A program made the position numbers and the translations under genes. Positions 47,101-58,755 of a stretch of 64,000 nucleotides of DNA are shown here, piece after piece. The notes beneath the pieces are model-generated. The model did no database searches, was not told the origin of the DNA, and was given only the letters and a program-made list of their open reading frames with translations. Source of the stretch: Nemopilema nomurai (lineage: Eukaryota > Cnidaria > Scyphozoa > Rhizostomeae > Rhizostomatidae); NCBI GenBank assembly GCA_003864495.1, contig ML133432.1, positions 1,293,531 to 1,357,530 of the forward strand, given 5' to 3'. Positions within the stretch are counted from its first letter, which is position 1, and each line of letters starts with the position of its first letter.

Positions 47101-49912
47101 AGTCTACAAGTATGATTAACGGTTGGCATAAAAATCAAGAATTGTTTGCTTGTTTCCATTGATACATTTGCTTTTCACAAAATGATCGACGAGAGATACT
47201 GAAATTTTGAGCAGTTAAAGTTGACTAATTTGTTAGCATGACACAGCCTGCGCAATATCCATTAACACGTCTGAGGCATGGAAAAAACTTCAAATTTTCA
47301 ATTTATAGCAGCACCTATGTTAAGTGTTTTAATGATTTTATATATTCAATTTTTGAAAGTTACCCTGCAAACAGTAGACCAATCTGGGATGTGTATATCT
47401 ATATGAGTACCCAAGCCCCTGCTCCAAGATATATAGGTTAGTTAATCTGCTGCTTTGTGTTGCAAGCTTCCTTACCCAAAAATCCCAGGCTAATTTCTAA
47501 TCATAATGATTATGATGGTAATGATGATGTGATGGTTATGGTGATTATTATGTTGATGATGATGATTATGATGCTGATATTGATGCTGGATGTAAGGTAA
47601 GAGCTTTTATTCTGTTAAACTCTTCTATACCATAAATCCTTGAATTAGCCCCCTGGGGGCTTATTTATTTTTGATATTTTTGGATGGGGACTTATTCGAG
47701 GGGGGGGGGGAGGGGGGCTCATAAAATTACCTGAAACATGTCACATGAAAAGATAATTATTTAAATTTCTTTCTTTTCATAAGATAAAGAATAATCTAAG
47801 TATAAAGTAATATTTGATCAAGTTACTAACAAAAATATAAATTTTTGTCGTAATTCACTAAAATGCCAAAGGCAACCTCAAGAGTCGGAAATAAAAAAAT
47901 CGAGAGGGGGCTTATTCAAGGGGGGGCCATTTCCGAAGGGGGGGGGGACAATTCGAGGATTTACGGTACTGAAAACAGGAAAATAAAAAAGTAAAGTTGA
48001 TAAAAGGACAATATACCTCTGGAGCATGCAGTTAGAGATGAATGTTGGTGAAATGATATCTATCATCCAACCAATAAAGTCTTTGTTTTCATCAATTTTC
48101 ACAAATAACCCTTCTCGTGCTTCTTCAGATAGTGTCTTTGAGTCTAAAGTCATATCAATAAGATCAAATATGTCTTAAATCCAAAAAACTTTGTGCTACT
48201 GTAAGAGATCAACAAAATAACATGCAATGATATTATGGTAAAAAACTTTAGGAGACAAAATACCATAGCCAACAAACGAGCACATATTGTTAAATGTTTC
48301 AATAAAAAAGATTCACATTGAACAGGTTTTCTTCATATGCAGCTTGCAGTTTCCTTCACATACCTTGGAAAATATATAAGCATATATAAGCATTCTATCA
48401 ATAACAACTTATATATACTAAATATTTCATGTATATGCTGATTACACATTCATTCAATGGACTATAAGCCTAGGGGCAAAAGAAACATGAACCAAATTTT
48501 CTGCAGATAGCATTATTTAGCAGGTAGAGCTTCTTGTAATTATACATAAAACAAAATAGCCATCAGAACATAATTTTGTTTTTAAAAACTAATCAAATAT
48601 AAGCATTAAAAGTTTTTTTGTTACCTGCAAATCCTAAGTCTGCCAGCCTTTGGTCCTCATCTAATGGGCAGTAGCAAATACCATACACCAAAGGCCCTGG
48701 ACATAACAAAAAGTGAAGAAATATTACATAATTTGACATGCTGCACTCTGAATGTTGTGTAAAAAGGGCTGATGTTTGGCTTCAAGCATGATTGCTTGTT
48801 ACTCAACAATATCCTCTTTTCGAAACTTCATCATTTAGAAAGGCACACTAAGATCCACACAATAGCTACAAGACATTCAGGAAGTCTTTATGTTTCTTGG
48901 TTTTGGTCTATAGATCATTGCCATGACAAAAGAAACATGTGTCCAGTTGGGTCCATGGAAATTAATAGGGAGACTGATATATTGTGAATGAAATGATGTT
49001 TGATATTAATATGATTTAGAATGATGGTGAAATGGCCAAGTGGTTGGGCACAGAGCTATAAAAGCTGATGACTCTGGTTCAAGACACAGTCACTAGCCAT
49101 TCAGCCAACCCAGCTCTCCATCCTGCTGAGGCTGGTAAATGGGTACTCGGAAGAAATCTTGAGGGCCTAGGCTTTAGCACCCCCAGGCCTACTTCAGCTA
49201 CCATAGCTGCATCAAACCCCAGTCAACAAATAAAATTTAAAAAAAAATGTTATCTAGGCAAAAATTGATCACTATTTGTACAACTAGAATCCAACAAGCA
49301 TCAAATATTCTATGGCCTTAGCAGATAACAAGGATTGGTAATGAAGTAAGTTTTTACATAACTAGTTTTCAAGTAGTATAGTAGAATTATAATTAAATCA
49401 ATCAAAACAGTATGGAGCATCATGGACATCTATCGGTACAGACGCATTTTTTAATCTAATCCATTTCCATTACAGGTTGCTGCTGCTTATTATTATTATT
49501 CTTACTGTCACAGTCATGCTGAAATTTATGAATTATTCGTTGATCTGTCCTGTTAGTAACAGTGTTACGCGCATAGAGAACGCGAATCCATAGTTTTGTA
49601 AAAGTGACAATTTACAAGATATTCCTAGCTATCACTCAACTTATTTCACATTTTTTATTTGTTCAGCAAAAACATACAAAAAAATTAGCCAACAAAAATC
49701 GAAATCTACTTGGCTGCTAAATTTTGAACTTTTGTTGCATTTGAGACGAAAAAAACATGTTCTTGCCATTGAAATTGCAACTCACCTAAGACGGGTCCTC
49801 TACCAGCCTCATCGATTCCCATACAGCATGGTTTTGATTTTGTACATTCAGGTACAATTGACTCGACAACACATGAATCTAGGTTATTTTTTTCGAAGTT
49901 TGAAAGATCCAT
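41169..49912 (-). CDS. RNASEH2A: Ribonuclease H2 subunit A, complete, eight exons
   Basis: This is the catalytic subunit of the nuclear RNase H2 complex, which cuts RNA in RNA:DNA hybrids and removes single ribonucleotides from DNA. The exons, all in phase, are 49912-49786, 48696-48625, 48143-48017, 46359-46272, 44050-43913, 42512-42431, 41964-41841 and 41310-41169, giving 299 aa, the human length. The active-site acidic residues are present: Asp34 and Glu35 in [12 protein letters not shown], Asp142 in LYVDTVGD, Asp170 in KADSKFP. The substrate-contacting GSGYPSD loop and the [13 protein letters not shown] helix are intact. The C-terminus APITSFF matches the ITSYF segment of the human protein and looks like a loose PCNA-binding motif. 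The start ATG at 49912 is chosen because it gives the human numbering for DE34/35. An E2F-like site lies about 55 bp upstream. Introns carry a MITE, a SINE and tandem repeats. Confidence 0.97.
42235..42360. repeat. 32-bp tandem repeat made of two related 16-mers
   Basis: The 16-mers GAGGCAAACTAGATAG and GAGGCAAACTGGTTAT alternate about three times, then decay into variants towards 42360. The array lies in an RNASEH2A intron, beginning about 70 bp past the exon 42512-42431. Confidence 0.9.
44465..44511. repeat. Perfect CRE palindrome followed by 15-bp repeats
   Basis: CTGATGACGTCATCAG at 44465-44480 is a perfect 16-bp palindrome centred on the CREB/ATF site TGACGTCA. It runs into two copies of ATATGGTGTCATCAG, whose ends resemble half of the palindrome. 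It is intronic in RNASEH2A. Confidence 0.75.
45778..45791. promoter_or_regulatory. CRE-like palindrome
   Basis: TGATGACGTCATCA is a perfect 14-bp palindrome with the TGACGTCA core. It shares the extended context of the site at 44465, 1.3 kb away in the neighbouring RNASEH2A intron. A regulatory role is inferred from the motif alone; a transposon-derived origin is equally possible. Confidence 0.35.
47501..47592. repeat. Imperfect ATG/GAT trinucleotide microsatellite
   Basis: About 90 bp dominated by ATG, GAT and TTA triplets (GATGATGATGATTATGATGC). It lies just to the left of the MITE at 47630, in an RNASEH2A intron. Confidence 0.8.
47630..47966. mobile_element. Tc1/mariner-like MITE with TA target duplication
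   Basis: The left end reads CCATAAATCCTTGAATT and the right end, reverse complemented, CCGTAAATCCTCGAATT; about 20 of 24 terminal bases pair. Both sides are flanked by TA (47628-47629 and 47967-47968), the target duplication expected of Tc1/mariner insertions. The inside is G-rich with repeated GGGCTTATTC motifs and G-runs at 47701 and 47938, and has no transposase frame. It sits in an RNASEH2A intron 50 bp beyond the donor of exon 48143-48017. Confidence 0.75.
49022..49251 (+). mobile_element. tRNA-derived SINE
   Basis: A pol III A box TGGCCAAGTGG (49033-49043) fits TRGYNNARNNG fully, and a B box GGTTCAAGACA (49076-49086) fits GGTTCRANNCC at all but one position, with the spacing found in tRNA genes. 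A body of about 150 bp follows, ending in an A-rich tail (AAATAAAATTTAAAAAAAAA). The long body and A tail mark it as a SINE rather than a tRNA gene; the head is Leu/Ser-tRNA-like. It is inserted in the first intron of RNASEH2A. Confidence 0.7.
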
Positions 49913-49965
49913 GGTCCTTTTGATCGATTTAACCAGCTCGATTTATTTCGTCCAGAAAAGTATAT

Positions 49966-49976
49966 TTTGGCGCCAA
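49966..49976 (-). promoter_or_regulatory. E2F-like site upstream of RNASEH2A
   Basis: TTTGGCGC (49966-49973), within the palindrome TTGGCGCCAA (49967-49976), fits the E2F consensus TTTSSCGC. It lies about 55 bp upstream of the RNASEH2A start codon, a normal position for a proximal S-phase promoter element. The function is inferred from motif and position. Confidence 0.5.
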
Positions 49977-51169
49977 TGTCTGCCTCCTATTCGTGCGACC
50001 TCTCGCTCAAACTCGGCGGCCAAAAGTCCCGTTGGAAGTTTTGAATGAGTTTAAGTCAAAATATTCGGTACTTTTAGGAAGATCGTTAAATAAAAACCTT
50101 AAAACATTGGTTTATCTCACACACAAGATACATACAAGTTTTTTAAAGCATGGCTGAGGTCTTTCTAGAGATTTTTTTCGAAATAAATTTTTTCATTTTG
50201 CTCCGATGTTAATCAAACAAAGATTATACCAGTTTTAGAGCCAGTAAGTATTGATGGGTTTGGATTTTGGGAAACGTAGCTTATTCAAGAACTTGATGAC
50301 AAGGACGACGACAAATAAAAAGTCCATGTTGCAATTGACAATTCCTTAGTAAAAAAGCCAAATCCAATTACATGAACGACAAGTATTGTTTGTTTAAAAG
50401 AAACACCATTTGTTTTACAGGCTGTGATGGGCCAATTTTCCAAATGGCACAGAATTTTTGAATATTTTAAGGACCCTTTCTGTCATTTTGGGCATTAGCT
50501 GCATGCTTTCTTTCTGCTTTTATAATTTTTTGTAGGTTTGCCCAGTTTTAACAGCTGGTCAGGAAAATGGCCATGGCGACAAATAATGTTCTACTGGATC
50601 CAACAAATTATATCCAGTGACTTGGCATGTAGCAAAACTTCCAATCTTGTTTGCGTAGGGAACACAAGACCACAAAAACAAAATAAATTAATGAAAGTTT
50701 TTTATTCATCATATACAATTCAACTGATCCAGTCCCTGCAACTTCTATCCTAGAAAACAAAAAGAAGTAATCAAAATTTTTATACATAAAACAGTGAAGT
50801 GGCTTCTACAGGATGAAAAGATAATCAAAACTTAGGCCAATGAAGAAAACAATAAATATAGTATTAAATATAATTCTCAATAAAACCTGTAAACCCTTTT
50901 TGGCCTCATTTCCATTTAGACAACAACAACAATAACTTCCATGACTTTGTATAATATGTTTTACAGCAAAAACATGCACCAACATTTGGCATTATTTCAA
51001 TACCTGATTATAGCTCTGTTATTGATGCGAGCACTTACAGATTAAAAATGAGAGTCACTTCTTATTGACATTTGAATGCTAAGTGAATTCATACAGAACC
51101 AGAAAATATTTATCTAAACAACTCATGACGGCCACAACAGTGCAGTAAAAGAGTAGCGAGAAACCTACC
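49977..51169. other. RNASEH2A promoter side and RPL26 3' flank
   Basis: No gene is seen. TTTATT at 50701-50706 reads AATAAA on the minus strand, about 465 bp past the RPL26 stop codon, and could serve as its polyadenylation signal. The reading frame at 50538-50753 has no recognised domain. Confidence 0.45.
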
Positions 51170-53513
51170 TTATTCAGTGACCATGGCAACCTCTTCTTCT
51201 CTGTGTTTTCCCTTAGCCTTGTCAGCCAACTTAGCCTTAGCTTTCCTGTCCAGAATCTTTTTTCTGTCCTTGTCCAGCTTCAGTTTGACAATTTCAACCT
51301 ACAAACAAATTAGAAGATCTATAATTTTCAGTGCAACAAACAACAAATTTCAGATCGGATCATATGCTTTAATGAAGGGTAGGAGAAAAGGCACTTTTTA
51401 CAATCTGCTTATTTGACAACTAGCTTATAAAAAAGTTGGCGGTATGTTTCCAAATTTTTGTTGATTTTGCAAACAGATAAACTTAGTTGATAGACACATC
51501 TAAGTGGCAGTCTTGCAAACCAAAGATAAAATTTATAAGAACATTTTATTATAAGCTTCACAGACAGGTCTTCTTGCAATCATGTCAGCATGTGCAACCC
51601 GATTATGAAAGATCTGAAATGCTTGTGTGAAAACCATAAATCTTGTGACACTTCACACTGCATATTATGGGAATTGGCTTAATGTCTTGTTAAACAGTTT
51701 GTACTTTAATCAAGAAATACATTTCCACTTGTCTCTTGTGGCTGTGACAAGAATGAAGGGGCATAGGAAGGTGCAAACAATGATGACTGAATGTCAAAAT
51801 GCAGCAAATTTGTTTAATCCATCTGGTTTTTTATATCAAGTGGCCCTTATTTTATCAATTTACTGCCTTGCCACTAAAGCAAATTCGAATGTAGTGCAGA
51901 TAAAATGCATAATCATTAGTTGAAGTTCAATTAATCAAATCAACAACACTAATCAAAACAATCAGCTTATTGAGCATTATAAAGCACAGTATATATATAT
52001 TTCTAGCCTACTATTCACTTATTTCCCAGTTCTCCATAACAATTGGCGTTTTAACACATTTAACAATAGGTATTGTATAAGGCAGGTCCCCCTTAGGTTG
52101 TTCTATTTTGAAAAGGTATTACTGATAAGGTGAAAGTAAAAGGTCCAACAAAATTGTTTTCTTTGAGTTTATACCTTATCGTCTAAACATTTTATAGAAT
52201 GAGTTTTTGAATGAATAATATATATATATATGTATGTATGTATTGACAATTGAATGTTTTGTCTCAACCTTGGGTGATGCTAAGAAGCAAGAAAATTGCT
52301 AAAAAGCGACCTGTAGATTGAGTTATGTTGTAGGCTACCTTTTGACTCAGAGTGAAATTGTACATTCACCACAAGCTTCGATGGAGCCAGAGCTAATTAA
52401 TCTTCTAAAATACAATCCATAAAATTGACTGTCTCCCCCTCCCTCATTCCATCTATTAGAATCATGTTTTAATTTTAGCAAAATATCTAAATAATTGATT
52501 GGAAATATATATATTTGTATGGACAAAATATTAAAAACATGCACATAATAAGTTGAAAAGCCTGTTTAACAACAAGATTTTACAAAATTGTTTTAGGCAG
52601 ATACATAGCACGTATGTATGTTTGTTTGCATGTAATACATTGCTTTCTTACCACTGAAGAAATATATAATATAAAAACTTTTTGCTCAATGCCAAGCCAT
52701 AAGAAGCATGTTGGCTCTTGTTAAAATTACTTTGGGTAAACAACCACTTCCGACAGATAAAATTCGAAAATTTTCTTGCTATGAACTCATCACCATCCAA
52801 AATTATCAGGTATTGATTAAAAACTCCAAAATGTTTCCTGTACTTTTTCAGGCAAAAACATTTCTTTTGATAAATTCATTAATGACTTTATCCATGAATC
52901 ATTTAAATTTTAAAAAGATACTTTTACCTACTTACACCATTTCCATTTTCTGAAAATCAAATGAACAACGTATAATTGGGAATTCTTATTATATGGAGCC
53001 AGTAAATATAAACATTGGGATAAACTTGAAAAAACTGCATGCTCATCAGAATATTCACGGATATTTGTGTCCCGTTCGGGCATAATTAAAGTACTCTTCT
53101 TTCTGTCAAAACGAAGATTAGATGCAAAAAATGTTAACTGTCCTGTTTGCAGCAAGATCCACACAGAAATCACAAATCAATAAAAAACCCAGCCAAATAC
53201 TCACTTTGCTTGCAGGAATACCGACATTGACGGTTGCACCATTGGCCTTTTCACGCTGGATTCGTTCGATATGAAGTACCCACTTTCTTCTGTATACGCT
53301 TATTATTTTACCGGATTGCTGACTTTTAAAGTGGCCTCTAGTTACGACAACTTCGTCATCCTTTCGTACGGGCATGGACCTCACGTTGTACTTCTGTCTC
53401 AGCTCCTTCGAGAGGGGGGCGCTCATTAGCTTCCTTCTCACACTAGAGGGTGCGGTGAAGTGGGCCTTTCGGCACTTTCTTCTTGAAGACGAAACAGCTG
53501 GGTTTTTCTTCAT
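51170..53513 (-). CDS. RPL26: 60S ribosomal protein L26 (uL24), complete, two exons
   Basis: A component of the large ribosomal subunit near the exit of the peptide tunnel. The exons are 53513-53205 and 51298-51170; the donor K|GTGAGT and acceptor TTTGTAG|GTTG join in phase 0 to give 145 aa, the human length. The diagnostic block [20 protein letters not shown] is followed by RKDDEV, the KOW-type segment ([20 protein letters not shown]) and the [17 protein letters not shown] strand. Exon 2 supplies the basic tail ([19 protein letters not shown]), ending in VAMVTE. A short pyrimidine stretch (CTCTTT on the minus strand near 53577) could be a 5' TOP-type start. It runs head to head with the CACUL1-like gene. 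Confidence 0.98.
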
Positions 53514-53584
53514 TTTTCTTGGTTATTAGGAGCTACGCTTAGGCCTGTTCCTGCCCGCAGATAGCAATTTCAAAGAGAACCAAG
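53514..53584. promoter_or_regulatory. Likely shared divergent promoter of RPL26 and the CACUL1-like gene
   Basis: Only 71 bp separate the RPL26 start codon (minus, 53513) from the candidate start codon of the plus-strand gene (53585). If both are right, the two genes share a compact bidirectional promoter and their 5' untranslated regions may overlap. The plus-strand start is uncertain; if the true first exon lies further right, the spacing grows to at most about 1.1 kb. Confidence 0.4.
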
Positions 53585-56500
53585 ATGCATGTGGATTCAT
53601 CAAGTATCCCACAAAGCACCTCTTTCACCCTCGTTTTGAAGTTGAGGCTAGTTGTTACTGCGTTGCAAAAATTGTGGAAGAAAATGGATACTTATCGTTA
53701 TGGTTGAGAAAATCGACTGCATGTGCATAATTAAAGCTATGTATTTAGCCCAATATAATTTGAACTAGAGATATGGGAGGATATAGTCACAACTCCTTGG
53801 GAATGAATGTCGTACGGGTACCGTCATGTAAGTTATACGATCAGTAGCTAGCTAGCTGCAACTTCCCTTTCAATTAAAATAGGAAGAAGCTTAAAGGGGC
53901 CAGCCTGAACCAATGCAGTAAAGTTAATTTACACACTATATATCGAAATTTTAGGCCATTGCAGTAGACCTCTATGTTCCATCCGCTTGATTTTACGTAA
54001 CCAGTATTAGTATAAAAATTAAGTTTTTTTAGAAAGAAAAAACCATGTAGGTGTGGAAAACCAATCAGAAACTCTGGTCAATCAACCATATGCCCAAAGA
54101 GTGTAGCTCTTACAAAAGAACTTGATCATCGTCTGGAGAGTCTGTATTTTGCACTGAGGGTGTCTTTCCCAAAATAAATTTCTAGCCTTTATCAACAGTG
54201 TTGAACTTGATGGCGAAAAGAAGCTCCATTTTCTAAAGCATGCACCTGAGCTGTGATCAAAACAAGCTGTTTGATCTTGCTGTGTCCATGTTCACCCTGC
54301 ATTACCCAAGCTCAATACACCTCGTAGCAAAATTAGTACCCCTAGTTCTTTGGGCAAATATAGATTTGTTTGCAATTAGGGTTAGGGTAAGGATTTTTTG
54401 GACATATATATATAAAGCATGAAATCCTCTTCATTGAAAACTTCATCAAGCAACTCAGGCCTGCATAGAATTCAATAAAAGCCAAACTTCTCTTACATCA
54501 CAAACCTTGTTTTTCACTTTATTTGAAGGGCAGTGCATATGAGTTACTTATTTTCAGTTACTTTCAAAATGAAAAAATCATTTGCTGTTCAAAATCCACA
54601 AGAGTATACAATGTCCTTTTGGTCAGGAAGGTATAAAAAACTAATCAGTTTACATCCTTTACAGACACTGTGGTTGATGAAGCAGCTTTCAACACAGAAT
54701 ACTGGCCCAAAATTGAGAATGCAATCAAAATAATGTTGCACAAGAATCCTGGAGAGTCATTTCAGTTTTCATGTGAAGAATTATTTAGGTATTTTATGGA
54801 ATGTTTACTCTAGTTTCTGTAAAAGAAGGTTTAGAATTGAGTTAGATTCCTCACAATATATGGAATGAGCCTGTGTGATGTTTTTATGGACAGGCAAAGG
54901 AAGAGGCAAAGGTTTCTTAATATGCAAATTTTTAGGAAATTGTAGCTACATTCAAATTGAAGACAACTCGCTGTTGAAGTGTTTTCTTTTGGAAAAAATC
55001 AAATGGAAAATATGTAGAATAGTTGACTGTTAGAATCAATGCTTATTCATGTAAAGGGGGACTTAACTTGTTCTTGCATGACAACTTGCTTTGAGTATTC
55101 CTGTGTAACTTGTGACACACTGTCATCTCAATCAAATTTTTAGTACCTCATGTCTTATAGTACACTGACTTTCAGATCCTGAAAAGCCTGCCCTTGTGCT
55201 GGCTTTGTGGCATTTTTCTCTTTACTTCATGCTTTCAGCATTACGTACAAGTGCACAGGATTCTCAGAGCAAATGATGGCCCGAGTGACCTCTATTATTG
55301 ATGATTACAGTTCATACAGTCTTAATAACATAGCTGTAAGTCATTAATTATCATTTATCATCCATTAACAACAACAAGCATATGTGAAAAGTAATCATGC
55401 AGTGAATTTTTGTGCTCCAAGCCTTTTTATTGTCATGTAAAATTGCCCTATCTTAGGTCCAAAGCCTTTTTTGGACTCTAAGCAAAAAAGGGGAAGATTT
55501 TCTGAAAAAATGGTTGAATTTGCAAAAAAATATTTGATATGGCTTGGGATACTTTGTAAAATGCATATATCTTACTAAAACTGAATTTATGTTATTATGC
55601 CATCTGACAGACATGAAGTTTGTTCCTAAAATTAAGTTTAAAATGTATATTTGTTTGTAAAATTGTTTTTAGGTTATAGCTTTTAAGTATATATATTTCA
55701 TAACTTCAAATGCAGAAAGTGGCAGTCACATTTAAGGTTACTTTAGACCTTTTTTGTAATTTAACCACCCAGGGTGACAGGTTTGATTTTGCAAACAGGG
55801 AAATTGTTTAAAATGTTTGATGTAGCTGAGAGCTTAGTAGAAGGATTTTGTTTGTGACTGGAGCCAGTATTTAATCCTATTAATTGTGGTTCTTCCACAG
55901 CCATTGTCTGGACAAGAATACCTGGAAAAGTTCAAATTCTTTTTAGCCCAGTTCTTCCAAGCAGCAGAAGGCATAGCTGCAATTTTCAGTTCCATGGTGA
56001 GCTAGCATATTAAATTAATCAATGCAAAAAACAAGTCCTCTTTGGCCATGATAATACTGGGTAATATGCCAACACCAATGCATTGGCTTGCAGTATTGAA
56101 GGTAGATTGCCCATGGCAACTCATAGGTGTGCCCTCTTCTGCAAACATATTTCCTAATTTAAACTTGACAATATAATTCTCATTTTTGTCATGTTTTGAA
56201 CAAATATTTCCCTCCATTCTCTAGTCATCTTTAGGATTGACCTCAATTCAACAGGTTGTCAAAGAAGTTGTTCTTAAACCTTTTGTCTCATGGCATTGTT
56301 GAGTATATGACAAAGAATTTTGTTAAGAGGAATATATATTGAAAAAGTGCCCGGGTGATTCTTCCGGCTTCGTTCTGTTAATGAAGGCAATTGCATGTCA
56401 AAAATATCTGATTACAGAATAATGTACAGGACCTGGAAGGTATTGGTTCATTTCTCCGTACGAGTGCCTAACGTTTAGTTATTTAAATGTCAATTTAGAT

Positions 56501-58755
56501 CTAAAATATTCTATGTTATTACATACGATGACAACAACGAGGAAATTTTGTTTTATTAGCAACCTACCTGCCACACAGAAATGCCATAAGTTTTAAGAAC
56601 AGAGAAATGGAAGCATATTTGAGCAGCTAATTAAAAGTATTAAAGCTTGAAATCAATCAAGTTCGCTGTTTAAAAGTTATCTTCAAAGGATGAATCGCAT
56701 TAAGATAATCTGAATATTAAAGACAACGCAAAAAGTGACATGCTGTTTTTTCAGGAGGGGGCATGTTTTTGCGAGGGCGAACAACTGCCAGCGTTATGGA
56801 GGCGAGGGCGATCGCCCGCCTAAAACGAGAAGATGATAATTAATAAATGATATTGACCAACACAACTAATAATGTAAAATTTACAGATATATTGGTGTAT
56901 AAGATATAATTTTAAAGTCGCGTAAAATGCGGTTTCTAATTTATGTTCCTAGGTATGAAGTTAAAAAAGAGCTGTGATTCACCTTGAAGAAATCGTTCCA
57001 ATTTATCAATGTTGATAATTTTTTATCTTGTAGGATAGATACTTTGTTGTCAGAACCTTTGGAAAGAGTTTGTTATCGATGCTGTATTGGCAGTTATCTG
57101 AGAATATTGTAGTTCGATCCACTGTATTTGGTATGGAATCCAGATGTTCTTCTTCTGTTTTGATGTATTATATTTATGTAATCAACTGCATTTGCACCTT
57201 CTGAAGGTTGAAAACGCATTTCTTGGGCACTAAAGGTTCATTTGGTTAAATCTACGTTAAAATGTTCATTTTTAACTTTGATAATTGAAACAGTGTATAG
57301 ACTGAATATTAAGCGTTTCTCCCTTCAGTTGAAATTTACATTTGGGAAGAATAGATTTGTTGTCTTTGCTGATTTCATTTCCTTTTTCGGGTAAGCGAGA
57401 ACTGAATTTTAAAAACCATCGTTGATTTGACCCGATCAACGTAGAAAGCTTTCCTTATATCTTAAATATGAACATATATAAATAAATAGATATTCACATT
57501 TCAAGAATGCAAGTCGATATGCACTTTTTACGTTTCCATGTTCCAGGTAACATTGATTTTTATTTATTGCCCCCTGAGTAATGATCTTCCAAGTTTGTTT
57601 CTTGCTTTCTTATGCCATGATGTCTCTCTGATGTCAGATATACTTCGGCAAATCACAGATGGTGCTTTGGAAGTCGATCCACAGCTTTTGATGACCGTGA
57701 TCCAAAGTCTTTACAGACTAAGAGAAGGTATTTCCTTGCCTTCGATTCTCACGGATGCTAGTTCTTCTTTCCCTTTCACAGTCCCACCTTTGACTAGAGT
57801 CACGACTGTGCAATTTTTCAATCTTATTATGTTTTCTCATAAGCCTTTAATTGGGATCTCTATTTAGATTTCGCCAGCTTCAACATGATATTATTTAGAA
57901 GATTTATTCCAAATGTCGATTCTTCGTCCAACATGGATAATTGTCTGCCTTCTATGGATAACGGAGCATTTGCAGAAGAAATTAATGAAAACAGAAAAGC
58001 TGAAAGGTAATTGGCACAAAAGCTCTTTTTTGAAAGAATGGAATCGTTGGTCTTCGAACTTTAATGTTCAACTGACAATTTTGTTGCAATCGATCTTCAA
58101 CTGTGTCTCTGTATTCCTATTTCTATTTCGAGAACATTTTTCTTTCGACAACAATAACAAGGATTCTCAATCAATTATTTATTAGACATAAACCTCGACT
58201 GTTATCACATGTCCAATGTGAAGCAGGCTTAAGTTGTTATCGTATATTTATTTGCTGTATTTTACTCTTTATGTATTATTACAATCTAGCATATGTTTAT
58301 ATGGTGTTATAGTTTAATACTATCAGTTTCAATTAGATACATGTTATATCCCAGAGGGTAGTTATGATGTATTACTCCTCCCGGGTTCCGTGATTGTAAT
58401 GTTGTTCGGTAGTCCCTACGTACTGTAGAAAATCCTTTTTCCGTTTTAGGTTGACTTTTAAACGAAAGGCTGACGACTCAGAGGATGTGAAAGGTATGAT
58501 CAATCCCGCTGCTTTCCCTGCAGCGTGGCAAATCGCGTCATTGCACATGTCCCCTCTTAACTAGACCTAACCCTAACTCATGAATCCTGATCCTGTTTTA
58601 CCAAAGCTGTTACTGATGTAACTTGTTTTGTTCTTCCCATGTCTAATGATGTCATTTCTTTGATTAGCCTCTTCTGCCTGCTTAATTCGAAATTGTTCAT
58701 CCTCTCATTTGGTTTAATTTTAGAAATGAATAAGCGGTTAGCCAAGTCAAGTTGA
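53585..58755 (+). CDS. CACUL1: CACUL1-like cullin N-terminal-domain protein, nine exons
   Basis: CACUL1 (CAC1) carries a cullin-type N-terminal domain and in mammals associates with CDK2 and promotes G1/S progression. The exons are 53585-53702 (uncertain), 54665-54788, 55239-55335, 55901-55996, 57034-57130, 57638-57727, 57868-58006, 58450-58493 and 58724-58755. All phases agree, giving 278 aa. Family features in order are EYWPKIENAI, EELFSITYKC with FSEQM, a long amphipathic helix (GQEYLEKFKFFLAQFFQ), a further helix near VVRTFGKSLL, VIQSLYRLRE, RRFIPNVDS near the end, and an acidic/basic tail (FKRKADDSED). The cullin C-terminal RBX-binding part is absent, as expected for CACUL1. The first exon was chosen because its donor G|GTTGAG restores an Asp codon; the peptide encoded there has no recognisable match, so the true N-terminus may differ. 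Confidence 0.85.

Noticed and set aside
49033..49086. A true tRNA gene
   Set aside because: A and B boxes are present, but acceptor and anticodon arms do not pair convincingly, and a long body with an A-rich tail follows; better explained as a SINE.
53118..53513. Single-exon 131-aa L26 frame ending at 53118
   Set aside because: The family sequence breaks off exactly at the GTGAGT donor at 53204; exon 51298-51170 supplies the true C-terminus and restores 145 aa.
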